From positions 1 to 6,673 of the forward strand of contig JBEQBT010000190.1 in the NCBI GenBank assembly GCA_041639705.1: a DNA stretch of 6,673 nt. The letters run 5' to 3'. Shown here piece after piece: positions 1 through 6,564 of this stretch. Below the pieces are notes generated by a model, which searched no databases, was not told the DNA's origin, and worked only from the letters and a program-made list of their open reading frames with translations. A program made the position numbers and the translations under genes. The number at the start of each line of letters is the position of its first letter. Position 1 is the first letter of the stretch. This DNA comes from JARDZI01 sp041639705 (GTDB lineage: Bacteria > Bacillota > Clostridia > Clostridiales > Caloramatoraceae).

Positions 1-3000
1 TTTATGTTGTACAGGTATACTAAGATTTAGATTTGTCTCACCTTGGAATTTTTCAACTCCAAATAAAAATGGTTTTAGAGGTTGAAGGATTATATTTACT
101 CCTTCACGTAAAGATTTATATTCATCTGCAGTCAAATTTCTACCTTTTGCAGATTCTCTTAAAGCTTGAACTTTATTATACCAATTTTCTTGAGTCCTAT
201 CCCATAATCCAGCCATACCCGCAACTCTTCTATAAGATTCCAATGTTCTATAGCCTTGACCATCAGTAAGGGTATTTTGTTTGAACTTTTTATACTTATA
301 AAAATTTTGAGGACCTAACAATTTCATTAAAGCTTTATTTCTTTCTTCTTTTGTATGTCCAAACTCTTTAGCCTGAGTTTCATTTATACCATATTCCGCT
401 AAAAATTCTGCAACTTTTTCTTCATCTGCATAATTATAGAGAAAAGCTTCCATAAATTCTGGATTGGAATATTCAGCATCTGTTTCCAAATCTTCAAAAT
501 ACAAACATTTTTCTGATATATCTTCAGCACTTCTTGCATAATAATTTCCATTAAAATCTTTTGCATAAACATCTATAGGAGTTCCAGAAGCATGCATTTC
601 TTTATATCTTTTTTGAAAATCCTTTGTATTTTTATAAAATGCTATATCGACAGTAAACATTTGAAATTGCTGAATATTAGCATAGAATGTGTTCCAGTAC
701 CACTCTTTAACCATTTCTTCAACAAGTCTGCCATCCGAGATTTCAACCATTTCACCTTGAGCATTCTTCTCTCTTCTAGCATTTACAGAAGGAAGGAATT
801 GGTCAAGATATATATACTTTCCGCTAGCTGTTTTATCTAATACTCCAAGATGTTTAAGCTGTCCAAATATAGTACTTGAAGATGCAGTATCAGTGATTTT
901 GCCAATTCTTTCTTCAAAGTAAGGCTTGACAATTTGTTCTATAAATTTTGCTTTGTTTACTTCTGGTCCAAGTTGTTTAAACTTTGCGTTCCATTTTGGT
1001 TCATTTAAAAATTGTAGTAAAGAAAATTGGTCTTCAGTATTGCTAAAATGGGCAAGTCTTTTTAAGCCCATCTTATCCATAGCTTCATTTGTCTCTCTTA
1101 CTAATTTTTGTCTTTCTAATTCAATGTCTAATACATCTCCAAAAGCATCTTCCAAACAAAATTCATTTCCAACTTGTTTTGAAATTTTATACATAGGAGC
1201 AGTAAGTTGTTTTTGAGTTTGACTATCTCCCAATACAAATACTGGATATTTGGCATACTTTGACTTTCCTTTTGTCTGTTGTCTTTTCTCTTGAAAAGCT
1301 GTCATAGTTGTAAGAAAGTGATTTCTTGAAGTAAAATTTTCAAATGCAACATGCTGTCTTGCATTTAATCCAAGTACCCTATCATAATTAAACATATGTG
1401 CAAAAGAATTTTCGTTGAACACATAATAGTTTTCCATATATTTTGGATTACCTGTTGTAGGGTCTATGACATAACCTTTTTTACGTTGATTTACACTATT
1501 GTATAATTCTTCCATCCAATGATTTAGCCAATAACCTTTGTCTTGATTATAAAATAATGAACAAGTCATAAATTCTTGTTCTATATAAGTTTTAAATCCT
1601 TGAGCATCATCTTGTTGTACAAAAGATTTTAGCTTCTCAATTTTATCCCCCATATAACAAGGATTTACATCACTAAACATAGTGATTGTATCACCTTTTG
1701 CATTTTTTGTTTTTATGCGTGAGGAAGTCACTATATCTCCAGAGTACTTTGCAACAATTTCACATAGTTCCCTATATTTACTATCAAGACTTATAATATT
1801 ACTGTTTCCTACATTTTCTCCTTCAATTTGTTGTTTAAATAAATCTGAAGCTTGCTTATTGAATAAGTTTTTACTTACTTCAGGACGAAGAATATACTCA
1901 TGCATACTCTGTAAGATTGAAAAAAGTTTTTTCAAATCTGCCGTATGTCCACCCATTGATAATCTTAAAGCTGCTTGTTTGGCTTTAAGTTGTCCTTGTT
2001 TTGTATCTCCAAATAAGTTTAAGTGTGAAAAGATTTCAACAAGTTCAGTTTGTCTTCTTACAATAGACTTTTTATAAAAAGTATTAGTGCTTGCATTTTT
2101 ATTTTCAAGTTGTTTAAAGAAATTTGTAGACTCTTTTTCTTGTAAATTAGCTTCACTTGAAGTGACAATATTATTGTCTAATAAAAACTTGTCGAGAGCT
2201 TGAATATTACTAAGCTGTATGACACCACTTCGTGTTATGATTGATTTTTCAGAAGGTTCTATTGCTTGTGGGAACAAGAAAGAAGCTTTTACTCTGTCAT
2301 ATAGTTTGTTCATAACTTTATTTACAATCCCTGATTTATATCTGAGAAGTCCTTTCTTACTTGTCTTTTTATCTTCAAATACTTCAGAGTATAAAAGCTT
2401 ATTCTTCTTTAATCCTACGAACAATTGTGTTTTTAATTGTTCTCTATCTACAGCATTGACATCATTTAATCTTTCTAATACTTGGTTTGCCAAACACCCA
2501 TCTAAAGAAACTTCTTTTGCTTTGTTTTCAAGAAACGCTGTAAGTTCTTTAGAGTCTTGCATACCGTTAAGCATCTCCTTTAATTGGCGGTATGCTTCTC
2601 GAGTATACATTTTTTTAACTCTTCCAAAAGAGTCTATTGCTTTAACATACTCTATTCCCCCCGTACTTATGTTCTCTACAGCTTCATACAAATCAAGACT
2701 TCCAAGTAAATGTTTTATTCTTGTTGTAATAGTTCCAAACGGGTCCCTCAATTCACTTGTTTCCATCCAATGTTCCCTTGGAGATGTTTCTACATCAAAT
2801 ATTTCAGAAAAATCGTTAACTCCCCAAGATAATTCGTCAACTTCTGTACTGACAAAACCTTTGTAATTAGATATGATACCTTCAGAGTCTCTTAAAATAA
2901 CTCTCGATAAAGTACATAATGCAGGAAAATTGTCAAGCAATGCTTCGTATATGTCCAAAGTTGTTGATAATTCTTCAATGTATAGCTCGTCAGCTTCGTT

Positions 3001-3552
3001 TCTTTCATTTTCAGGTGTTGATTCATACTCATCTACAGCCCTATTATATTCATTTTCTAATTTGAACATTTCTGCTGTAATTCTTAATTTAGCTTGAGAG
3101 AAAAATAGTGCTTCTCCTCCTATGTTTTTTCCATTAGCTTTAAATCCAGAAATAAAATCCAATCTAGATTTATTAGGAAATTTTGCTCTATTTCTTTTAT
3201 AAAAAGAATCTACTGCAGCAGAGAAAACATCAGAAAGTAATCTTGCAGAATCTCGTCTTTCTTCTGCAGTCATTGAATTCCTTAATGCTATATAGTCTAA
3301 CCCGTTATTAGTAGAACATTTTTCTATTTTTTCATCAAGAGACTTTATATAATTTCCCCTGTACTGTGCTAATGTAGATGCAGCGTTGGTTAAATAACTA
3401 TCTTGTAAATTTGTTCTATCAATAGGACTGTCTGGATTATCATCATTATATGACCCTATAAGGAATGCTAAATCTTGAGGGTCCATATTACCCATTAAAG
3501 AAGACAACTTGCGTTCACAGTTTGTACTAATGTAACAATTATCGTTATTCAT
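1..3552 (-). CDS. Giant phage protein, N-terminal 1184 residues; candidate crAss-like virion RNA polymerase subunit (partial)
   Basis: Reading minus-strand triplets from the ATG at 3552 down to base 1 gives 1184 consecutive sense codons with no stop; the gene runs off the left edge. There is no signal peptide or long hydrophobic segment. The first ~1000 residues are mixed charged, mostly helical-looking sequence that I do not recognise. Residues 1096-1101 read TDGQGY, followed by a YRRVAGMAGLW stretch and, at 1180-1184, PVQHK. A TDGxG motif ahead of the metal-binding loop is typical of the first double-psi barrel in eukaryotic RdRPs and relatives, and giant proteins of this kind in crAss-like phages include the virion-packaged RNA polymerase. 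The confirming DxDGD loop would lie beyond the edge. It could instead be another giant virion cargo protein of the same phage group. The ORF is near certain; the polymerase role is inference. It has its own promoter at 3574-3604 and no clear ribosome binding site. Confidence 0.8.
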   Translation of the reverse strand, partial: MNNDNCYISTNCERKLSSLMGNMDPQDLAFLIGSYNDDNPDSPIDRTNLQDSYLTNAASTLAQYRGNYIKSLDEKIEKCSTNNGLDYIALRNSMTAEERRDSARLLSDVFSAAVDSFYKRNRAKFPNKSRLDFISGFKANGKNIGGEALFFSQAKLRITAEMFKLENEYNRAVDEYESTPENERNEADELYIEELSTTLDIYEALLDNFPALCTLSRVILRDSEGIISNYKGFVSTEVDELSWGVNDFSEIFDVETSPREHWMETSELRDPFGTITTRIKHLLGSLDLYEAVENISTGGIEYVKAIDSFGRVKKMYTREAYRQLKEMLNGMQDSKELTAFLENKAKEVSLDGCLANQVLERLNDVNAVDREQLKTQLFVGLKKNKLLYSEVFEDKKTSKKGLLRYKSGIVNKVMNKLYDRVKASFLFPQAIEPSEKSIITRSGVIQLSNIQALDKFLLDNNIVTSSEANLQEKESTNFFKQLENKNASTNTFYKKSIVRRQTELVEIFSHLNLFGDTKQGQLKAKQAALRLSMGGHTADLKKLFSILQSMHEYILRPEVSKNLFNKQASDLFKQQIEGENVGNSNIISLDSKYRELCEIVAKYSGDIVTSSRIKTKNAKGDTITMFSDVNPCYMGDKIEKLKSFVQQDDAQGFKTYIEQEFMTCSLFYNQDKGYWLNHWMEELYNSVNQRKKGYVIDPTTGNPKYMENYYVFNENSFAHMFNYDRVLGLNARQHVAFENFTSRNHFLTTMTAFQEKRQQTKGKSKYAKYPVFVLGDSQTQKQLTAPMYKISKQVGNEFCLEDAFGDVLDIELERQKLVRETNEAMDKMGLKRLAHFSNTEDQFSLLQFLNEPKWNAKFKQLGPEVNKAKFIEQIVKPYFEERIGKITDTASSSTIFGQLKHLGVLDKTASGKYIYLDQFLPSVNARREKNAQGEMVEISDGRLVEEMVKEWYWNTFYANIQQFQMFTVDIAFYKNTKDFQKRYKEMHASGTPIDVYAKDFNGNYYARSAEDISEKCLYFEDLETDAEYSNPEFMEAFLYNYADEEKVAEFLAEYGINETQAKEFGHTKEERNKALMKLLGPQNFYKYKKFKQNTLTDGQGYRTLESYRRVAGMAGLWDRTQENWYNKVQALRESAKGRNLTADEYKSLREGVNIILQPLKPFLFGVEKFQGETNLNLSIPVQHK

Positions 3553-3573
3553 GTTCTTATATTTTAATATGTA

Positions 3574-3604
3574 CAAAGATACATTATAATTTGAAAAAAA
3601 TAAA
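3574..3604 (-). promoter_or_regulatory. Bacteroidetes-type promoter of the giant gene (-7 TATCTTTG, -33 TTTA)
   Basis: The minus strand reads TATCTTTG at 3581-3574, a full match to the Bacteroidetes -7 consensus TAnnTTTG. Exactly 19 bases upstream, at 3604-3601, is TTTA, three of four matches to the -33 element TTTG. Transcription would start near 3567-3570, giving a leader of only about 15-18 bases before the ATG at 3552. The -33 element sits in the 3' stem of the upstream terminator, so the two signals share bases. The leader is A/T-rich with no Shine-Dalgarno site, as is common in Bacteroidetes. This implies that the major host sigma factor transcribes the giant gene. Confidence 0.7.
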
Positions 3605-3631
3605 GGGAGAGGTAAAAATCCTCTCCCTTTA
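3594..3631 (-). terminator. Intrinsic (rho-independent) terminator
   Basis: Bases 3601-3612 and 3620-3631 are perfectly complementary (12 bp, including AAAGGGAGAGG/CCTCTCCCTTT) with a 7-base loop. In the minus direction the stem is followed by seven T residues (3600-3594). It begins 8 bases after the stop of the exported-protein gene, so it closes that transcript and insulates the giant gene. On the plus strand the stem is followed by AAATTAAATT, not a T run, so it is not bidirectional in the usual sense. Confidence 0.92.
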
Positions 3632-3638
3632 AATTAAA

Positions 3639-4031
3639 TTAATGAACAATAGTTTCATAAATACGAAAGTCAGTAACCACTGTCTTATTTTTCATATCTT
3701 CCATTATTAACACGTCAATTACCCCATATTTGTTATACAGGAAACTGAATGTATAAATATTGATATTGTCAGTAGCATCAATATATTCCTTAACTTCTTC
3801 ATAACACTTCAACATCCAGAAAACTCTTTTTTTGTTTGGAGTTTTAAGAATAATAAGACTGTCTTTATAGTTAAAGAACAAACTTGTTTCAATATTCAAT
3901 GTTTCCGTATTGGTAAGTTGTGTTGAGGTAGATTCAGAAATAGTGGCATAATGACTTTTATATTCTACTGTCTGAGAATATGAAATAAGACTTATGCAGA
4001 TTAATAGCATTAAATTTATTATTTTCTTCAT
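3639..4031 (-). CDS. Small exported protein with signal peptide, function unknown
   Basis: The 130-residue product starts with a clear Sec signal peptide: MKK, a hydrophobic core over residues 5-17 (INLMLLICISLIS), then SYSQ, with probable cleavage after residue 20. There is no lipobox near the cleavage point, so it should be periplasmic or secreted rather than a lipoprotein. The mature part (~110 residues) is rich in Ser/Thr at first and then alternates beta-like hydrophobic segments; a single Cys (77) remains after cleavage, so no internal disulfide is likely. I recognise no family. The start is fixed by the signal peptide. It lies alone between the intergenic stretch at 4032-4178 and a strong terminator, so it is probably a separate transcription unit. 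Exported small proteins in phages sometimes act in superinfection exclusion or on the host envelope, but nothing here proves that. Confidence 0.85.
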   Translation of the reverse strand: MKKIINLMLLICISLISYSQTVEYKSHYATISESTSTQLTNTETLNIETSLFFNYKDSLIILKTPNKKRVFWMLKCYEEVKEYIDATDNINIYTFSFLYNKYGVIDVLIMEDMKNKTVVTDFRIYETIVH

Positions 4032-4178
4032 ATATTTCTATATAAACATTTTCATTTAACATGGCAGATTGACCTTAAAGAGATACTGCATATTGTTACA
4101 GATAGGGCTTAGGCCTTAGCACAATAATTGATTTATATTTAATCATTAAGTAGAATATAATTACATAGCAGGAAAAAG
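4032..4178. other. Noncoding stretch upstream of the exported-protein gene
   Basis: This intergenic stretch has no ORF worth calling. It holds the -10 element of the possible promoter and, around 4105-4120, an imperfect palindrome centred on TAGGCC (GCTTAGGCCTTAGC, one mismatched pair). The palindrome has no T run on either side, so it is not a terminator; an operator is possible but unsupported. In the minus direction the last bases before the ATG are TATATAGAAATAT, with no Shine-Dalgarno site. Confidence 0.4.
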
Positions 4179-4182
4179 TCAA
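4154..4182 (-). promoter_or_regulatory. Possible sigma70-like promoter upstream of the exported-protein gene
   Basis: On the minus strand TTGACT (4182-4177) and TATATT (4159-4154) are separated by exactly 17 bases, close to the classical -35/-10 arrangement. It would give a leader of about 115 bases before the ATG at 4031. No Bacteroidetes TAnnTTTG box was found between 4032 and 4178. Such hexamers arise by chance in AT-rich DNA and Bacteroidetes sigma factors prefer a different consensus, so this is tentative. It could instead serve a phage-specific or foreign transcription system. Confidence 0.3.
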
Positions 4183-4364
4183 ATACTGCAGCTTATTGCA
4201 GGGCGAAATGCCTTAAAAAAACGCTCGTTGAAATAAAAATAAGGGATATTTTGCTTGCGGTCCNNNNNNNNNNCTTGGTTAGTGCAGTTTTCTTTAACTC
4301 TCAAGGTCATTTGTCTTGAGGTTGAAAGACATACACTAACTGTTATAACTTTAGTTTTGTCCAT
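4179..4364 (-). CDS. Small hypothetical protein interrupted by an assembly gap
   Basis: The ATG at 4364 directly follows the TAA of the preceding gene (stop at 4367-4365), a stop-start junction that favours coupled translation. The first 30 codons (MDKTKVITVSVCLSTSRQMT and ten more, to ENCTNQ) are supported. Then come 10 N at 4264-4273, probably a scaffold gap of unknown true length. The apparent continuation to 4179 (27 residues, including IPYFYFNERFF) depends on the gap being exactly 10 bases, and the other frames after the gap are also open for a while. The stretch at about 4197-4263 has more G+C clusters than its surroundings and may come from a misjoin. Treat it as an N-terminal fragment; no family is recognised. 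Confidence 0.4.
   Translation of the reverse strand: MDKTKVITVSVCLSTSRQMTLRVKENCTNQXXXXDRKQNIPYFYFNERFFKAFRPAISCSI
4264..4273. other. Assembly gap (10 N)
   Basis: Ten consecutive N are present. A run of exactly 10 is a common scaffolding placeholder, so the true distance, and whether the two flanks belong together, are unknown. The gap breaks the small ORF that starts at 4364. Confidence 0.97.
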
Positions 4365-4598
4365 TTAAATATCTTTAAATAAGTCTTCTACAAATTTCAC
4401 TCTTTCTTCCTCGTTTGGTTGGTTAGCTATACAGGTGTTTAGAAAGGTAATGTAAGCCACTGCTTTTTGCGGAAAGGTTTCAATAAATTTCTTTCTCATA
4501 TAATTCTTTCCTTGACTATACCCTTCAGTAGAACCATTAGCTCTTGCTGTAGCAACTAATTGGTCTACAAAATCCATTGTTTCTTTATCTACGTACAT
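4365..4598 (-). CDS. Small helical hypothetical protein (77 aa)
   Basis: The product is hydrophilic and mostly helical in appearance: residues 5-20 (KETMDFVDQLVATARA), a Gly-rich turn at 22-30, a basic stretch at 31-38 (KNYMRKKF), a central helix to about residue 58, and an acidic C-terminus (EEERVKFVEDLFKDI). It has no signal peptide, membrane helix or metal-binding cluster, and I recognise no family. It starts 28 bases after the six-helix membrane gene ends. The leader is almost entirely A/T with no Shine-Dalgarno site. Its TAA abuts the ATG of the next ORF, which suggests one transcript. It looks like a small cytoplasmic phage accessory protein. The reading frame is convincing because it fits the packed gene order; the function is unknown. 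Confidence 0.75.
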   Translation of the reverse strand: MYVDKETMDFVDQLVATARANGSTEGYSQGKNYMRKKFIETFPQKAVAYITFLNTCIANQPNEEERVKFVEDLFKDI

Positions 4599-4626
4599 AA
4601 TTATTTAATTTAAATGTTCAATACAA

Positions 4627-5181
4627 TCACATGCTACTTACTAATTGAAAAAACTGCTTTGATATAAACACTAAAAATCCCCACATCATTATGGTAAGAC
4701 TGATGATTTCCACCCAATAAACTTTATCAGGATTCTTTCTTTCTACCCACAAATAAAGAGGAATAACAACAGCAGCAATAATAACTAGTATTGGCGTATC
4801 TAACAATAACCAAGTACCTAAAATTCCTAATGTAATTGCTGTTATAGCCCCAATCATGTGAGGAATGAAGTATAAATTTCCTCTGTTAATTGTAGGATTC
4901 CAAGTCATAATAGTAAAGAAAGCACATACTATTGCATACATCATATTCTGCCCTATACAAAGAATAGAAAGAATACTTCCCCACATAAACCACTTGAACA
5001 GCCAATGCGGTGATACTGAATAGTAACTGCTGCTGATTGATTTCAACCCACCATAATTTAAGAAAACTGCTCTGTTATATACTATAAATAAAGCAACACC
5101 AAAGATTAGTCCTGCTAATCCTAGCCACTTGTTATATTCATCAAATGGCGTCATTGATAAAAAGTTAATTATTTTCTCCAT
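4627..5181 (-). CDS. Multipass membrane protein, about six helices (184 aa)
   Basis: Six hydrophobic segments are visible at about residues 20-40, 61-77, 79-94, 108-127, 130-146 and 156-175. There is no cleavable signal peptide; the N-terminus is short and amphipathic. Basic residues fall in the segment 2-1 loop (R37, K47), near R100 and at 148-153 (ERKNPDK). Conserved-looking short features are SVSPHWLFKW (55-64) and the turn NPTINRGN (95-102), followed by PHMIGA. It is much larger and more polytopic than a typical small holin. The ATG lies inside the end of the upstream 52-residue membrane gene (17-base overlap), so the two membrane proteins are probably made together and may work together. 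I do not recognise a family; a phage-encoded inner-membrane protein altering the host envelope, lysis timing or exclusion is possible, all inferred. Confidence 0.85.
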   Translation of the reverse strand: MEKIINFLSMTPFDEYNKWLGLAGLIFGVALFIVYNRAVFLNYGGLKSISSSYYSVSPHWLFKWFMWGSILSILCIGQNMMYAIVCAFFTIMTWNPTINRGNLYFIPHMIGAITAITLGILGTWLLLDTPILVIIAAVVIPLYLWVERKNPDKVYWVEIISLTIMMWGFLVFISKQFFQLVSSM

Positions 5182-5323
5182 CGTTATTTAATTTTACAAG
5201 TTCTGTTTCAATGCTTTTAAATGTCTTGTCTGTCTCCATTAATTCAAGATAAATTCCAAAAAGTAGAAAAGCTGCCAAGAATAACAACCATCCTACATAG
5301 CCTAAATGTATTGTCCCTCTCAT
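5165..5323 (-). CDS. Single-pass small membrane protein (52 aa)
   Basis: This short gene starts at ATG 5323 and ends with TAA at 5167-5165. The product begins MRGTIHLGYV, has one hydrophobic helix at about residues 8-27 (GYVGWLLFLAAFLLFGIYLE in part), then a hydrophilic charged tail (METDKTFKSIETELVKLNND) that could form a short helix or coiled coil. The start is supported by an ATGA overlap with the stop of the DUF3310-like gene, and the end overlaps the next membrane gene by 17 bases, so it fills what would otherwise be the only sizeable hole in this run. The size and topology would suit a holin-, antiholin- or spanin-like part, or a partner of the adjacent six-helix protein, but no lysis enzyme is visible in the window to confirm that. 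Confidence 0.78.
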   Translation of the reverse strand: MRGTIHLGYVGWLLFLAAFLLFGIYLELMETDKTFKSIETELVKLNNDGENN

Positions 5324-5544
5324 AATCCATTTTCAATTTGTCTTATGCGTTCTTTACAAACATGAATTATTTTTTCATAATCCATACGTCTTGATTCTCC
5401 TTTTTTAGTCCTTAACACCCTTTTAACAATATCTGCATCCCAAGGATTTAATTTATATTCTAACCAAATATCCCAAGGTTGTATTTTATGTTGTGCATAA
5501 TCACTATTTCCTACATTATGATTTCTTACCGCATCCTCTGCCAT
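5320..5544 (-). CDS. DUF3310-like phage protein (74 aa)
   Basis: Residues 16-70 fit the pattern of the DUF3310 family, small phage proteins often labelled 'nucleotide kinase-like' without proof: a His-containing lead-in (YAQHK), IQPWDIWLEY, then LNPWDADIVKRVLRTKKG, and a C-terminal helix (DYEKIIHVCKERIRQIENG). The family hallmarks visible are the PWD/PWDI motif, a helix ending in IVKRVLR followed by a K/G turn (where others read NVIKYVxRYKxK.G) and a terminal charged helix. About 60 residues is the usual domain length, so the protein is complete. The start overlaps the upstream gene by 19 bases, and its TGA overlaps the next ATG (ATGA). Biochemistry is unproven; a role in phage nucleotide metabolism is only suggested by names used for relatives. 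This is the best family assignment in the small-gene cluster. Confidence 0.78.
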   Translation of the reverse strand: MAEDAVRNHNVGNSDYAQHKIQPWDIWLEYKLNPWDADIVKRVLRTKKGESRRMDYEKIIHVCKERIRQIENGL

Positions 5545-5936
5545 ATTTCCTCTGCCATTAAATAGTTATTATTTAACATCTCTTCAGTAACATAGTCACT
5601 GTTAAGAATTTCATTATAAATGTCAATTATTTCAGCAATAGTCTTAGTTGGATTATAAGATTTTAGAATAATCTCTTCTTTAGAACATCCTCTAATTTGT
5701 ATAGAAATTTCTTCTGTAGTAGTACCTTTAGTAACCTTTTGATAATCCGTAAACAATACTACCATTCCTTCTTCATTAAATTTTCCATTTAAGAAGTAAT
5801 AATGCAACTGCTTATCTTTTCTACAACAAATTAAATACTTCTCACCTTGAGGATTTTCAATGTATCCATCAAAAATAACCTCACCATTTATTGCAGAATA
5901 TAATTTCTGTCCTATTTGTAAGTTGTCTAATTCCAT
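5526..5936 (-). CDS. Hypothetical phage protein with beta-rich N-terminal domain (136 aa)
   Basis: Residues 1-70 look like a small beta barrel: IGQKLYSAINGEVIFDGYIE, a strand around 33-38 (KYLICC), then LHYYFLNGKFNEEGMVVLF, in which the pattern NGK..EEG..VLF recurs, as I remember it, in small proteins of Bacteroidetes phages and prophages. Residues 75-84 form another strand, and 97-136 are helical and acidic (TIAEIIDIYNEI and MAEEIWQRMR). Two adjacent cysteines (37-38) are probably incidental, as there is no zinc-binding array. The start overlaps the previous gene by 10 bases and the end overlaps the DUF3310-like gene by 19 bases. No signal peptide or membrane helix is present. Function is unknown; a cytoplasmic accessory role is likely. 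Confidence 0.8.
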   Translation of the reverse strand: MELDNLQIGQKLYSAINGEVIFDGYIENPQGEKYLICCRKDKQLHYYFLNGKFNEEGMVVLFTDYQKVTKGTTTEEISIQIRGCSKEEIILKSYNPTKTIAEIIDIYNEILNSDYVTEEMLNNNYLMAEEIWQRMR

Positions 5937-6124
5937 ATTTCCGCTATTAAAGTTTCTACTTCAGTAACAGGACATTCTTCAATAGAAGTGATTTTTCCAC
6001 TATTATTGATTGTACTTCCTGTTTTTTCCATAAAAGCAGCTACTGCCTGAGTTTCATAGCAAGCCTGCACTATTGCACTTCCTTTGTGCAACCCTTCTTC
6101 CCATTTGATTATCCAGTATTTCAT
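5927..6124 (-). CDS. Small hypothetical protein (65 aa)
   Basis: The product starts MKYWIIKWEEGLHKGSAIVQ and shows a beta-alpha-beta-like pattern: strand 2-8, strand 16-22, helix 23-34 (YETQAVAAFMEK), then SGKITSIEECPVTEVETLIAEIW. The helix before a short T/G turn and an IxSIEE strand recurs, as far as I recall, in phage proteins of 60-70 residues that I cannot name. There is no signal peptide or transmembrane helix. Its ATG overlaps the TGA of the gene before it (ATGA), and its TAG lies 10 bases inside the next gene, so it is translated as part of the polycistron. Function is unknown. Confidence 0.78.
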   Translation of the reverse strand: MKYWIIKWEEGLHKGSAIVQACYETQAVAAFMEKTGSTINNSGKITSIEECPVTEVETLIAEIWN

Positions 6125-6510
6125 AACTCATTTAAATTTTCTGTTTTTTCAATTATTATAAATGTTGCATTTATTTCATCAGCACTGAAGTCTTCCATTC
6201 TGTCGCAGTAAATTTCAGCATCTTTGTTAGACTCTTCATATTCTTCCTTAGTATAGTATTCTAACCATAAATTGTCATCCTGAATATAAAGTTTTAAAGG
6301 AATTATAAGTATTCCTTCTAATATACTTTCAGTATCTTTCTGTGTCAAAATTAATGATTTATCTTCAAGATTTGAAATATATGTGTAGATATTTTTAATT
6401 ATAATTTCTCTACATTCTATATTGTATTTGTTCAATAATGCTTGTAACTCCTTTAAAAACTTATCCCTATCTTTTATAGGGAGATTGCTTAAATTGTTAT
6501 TATTACTCAT
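6121..6510 (-). CDS. Acidic hypothetical protein, first gene of the run (129 aa)
   Basis: The product opens with an Asn-rich tip (MSNNNNLSNL), then a charged helix at about 13-30 (KDRDKFLKELQALLNKYN), a strand and helix to about 65, a hydrophobic strand ILEGILIIPLKLYI (63-76) and a strongly acidic stretch (residues 88-113). The end returns to a strand, ATFIIIEKT. Amphipathic helices flanking a small sheet suggest a soluble cytoplasmic protein, and its acidity could suit a DNA mimic or inhibitor, but that is speculation. Unlike its neighbours it has a good Shine-Dalgarno site 8 bases upstream. Its TGA overlaps the next ATG. No family is recognised. Confidence 0.8.
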   Translation of the reverse strand: MSNNNNLSNLPIKDRDKFLKELQALLNKYNIECREIIIKNIYTYISNLEDKSLILTQKDTESILEGILIIPLKLYIQDDNLWLEYYTKEEYEESNKDAEIYCDRMEDFSADEINATFIIIEKTENLNEL

Positions 6511-6518
6511 AATCTTAT

Positions 6519-6525
6519 TCCTTCT
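6519..6525 (-). promoter_or_regulatory. Shine-Dalgarno site of the first gene in the run
   Basis: The minus strand reads AGAAGGA, ending 8 bases before the ATG at 6510. It is the only clear purine-rich ribosome binding site seen in the window; the downstream genes rely on overlaps or A/T-rich leaders. This supports 6510 as the start of the first gene and suggests that ribosomes enter the polycistron here. Confidence 0.6.
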
Positions 6526-6548
6526 TATTATTTTAAATTTGTACTAAA

Positions 6549-6555
6549 AACCGTT
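6549..6555 (+). repeat. Direct repeat AACCGTT, left copy
   Basis: AACCGTT occurs here and again 90 bases to the right at 6639-6645, in the same orientation, bracketing the inverted repeat. Left copy context is AACCGTTGTATAAC. Chance is possible for 7 bases, but the placement on both sides of a long palindrome makes it worth recording. Confidence 0.5.
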
Positions 6556-6564
6556 GTATAACAA

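Noticed and set aside
2219..2866. Plus-strand ORF of 215 codons
   Set aside because: It is fully antisense to the giant gene in a fixed frame, has Ser/Phe/Leu-rich low-complexity composition expected from a reversed AT-rich gene, and has no ribosome binding site or promoter.
33..3097. Other plus-strand ORFs of 74-131 codons at 33, 592, 926, 1682 and 2873
   Set aside because: All are antisense shadows of the giant minus-strand ORF, without start signals or protein-like composition.
4105..4120. Imperfect palindrome around TAGGCC as a terminator
   Set aside because: The stem is short, contains a mismatch and has no T run in either direction; kept only as a note in the intergenic feature.
4186..4201. 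Small hairpin CTGCA...TGCAG
   Set aside because: It has only five base pairs and no T run, and lies next to the suspect assembly gap, so it is too weak to call.
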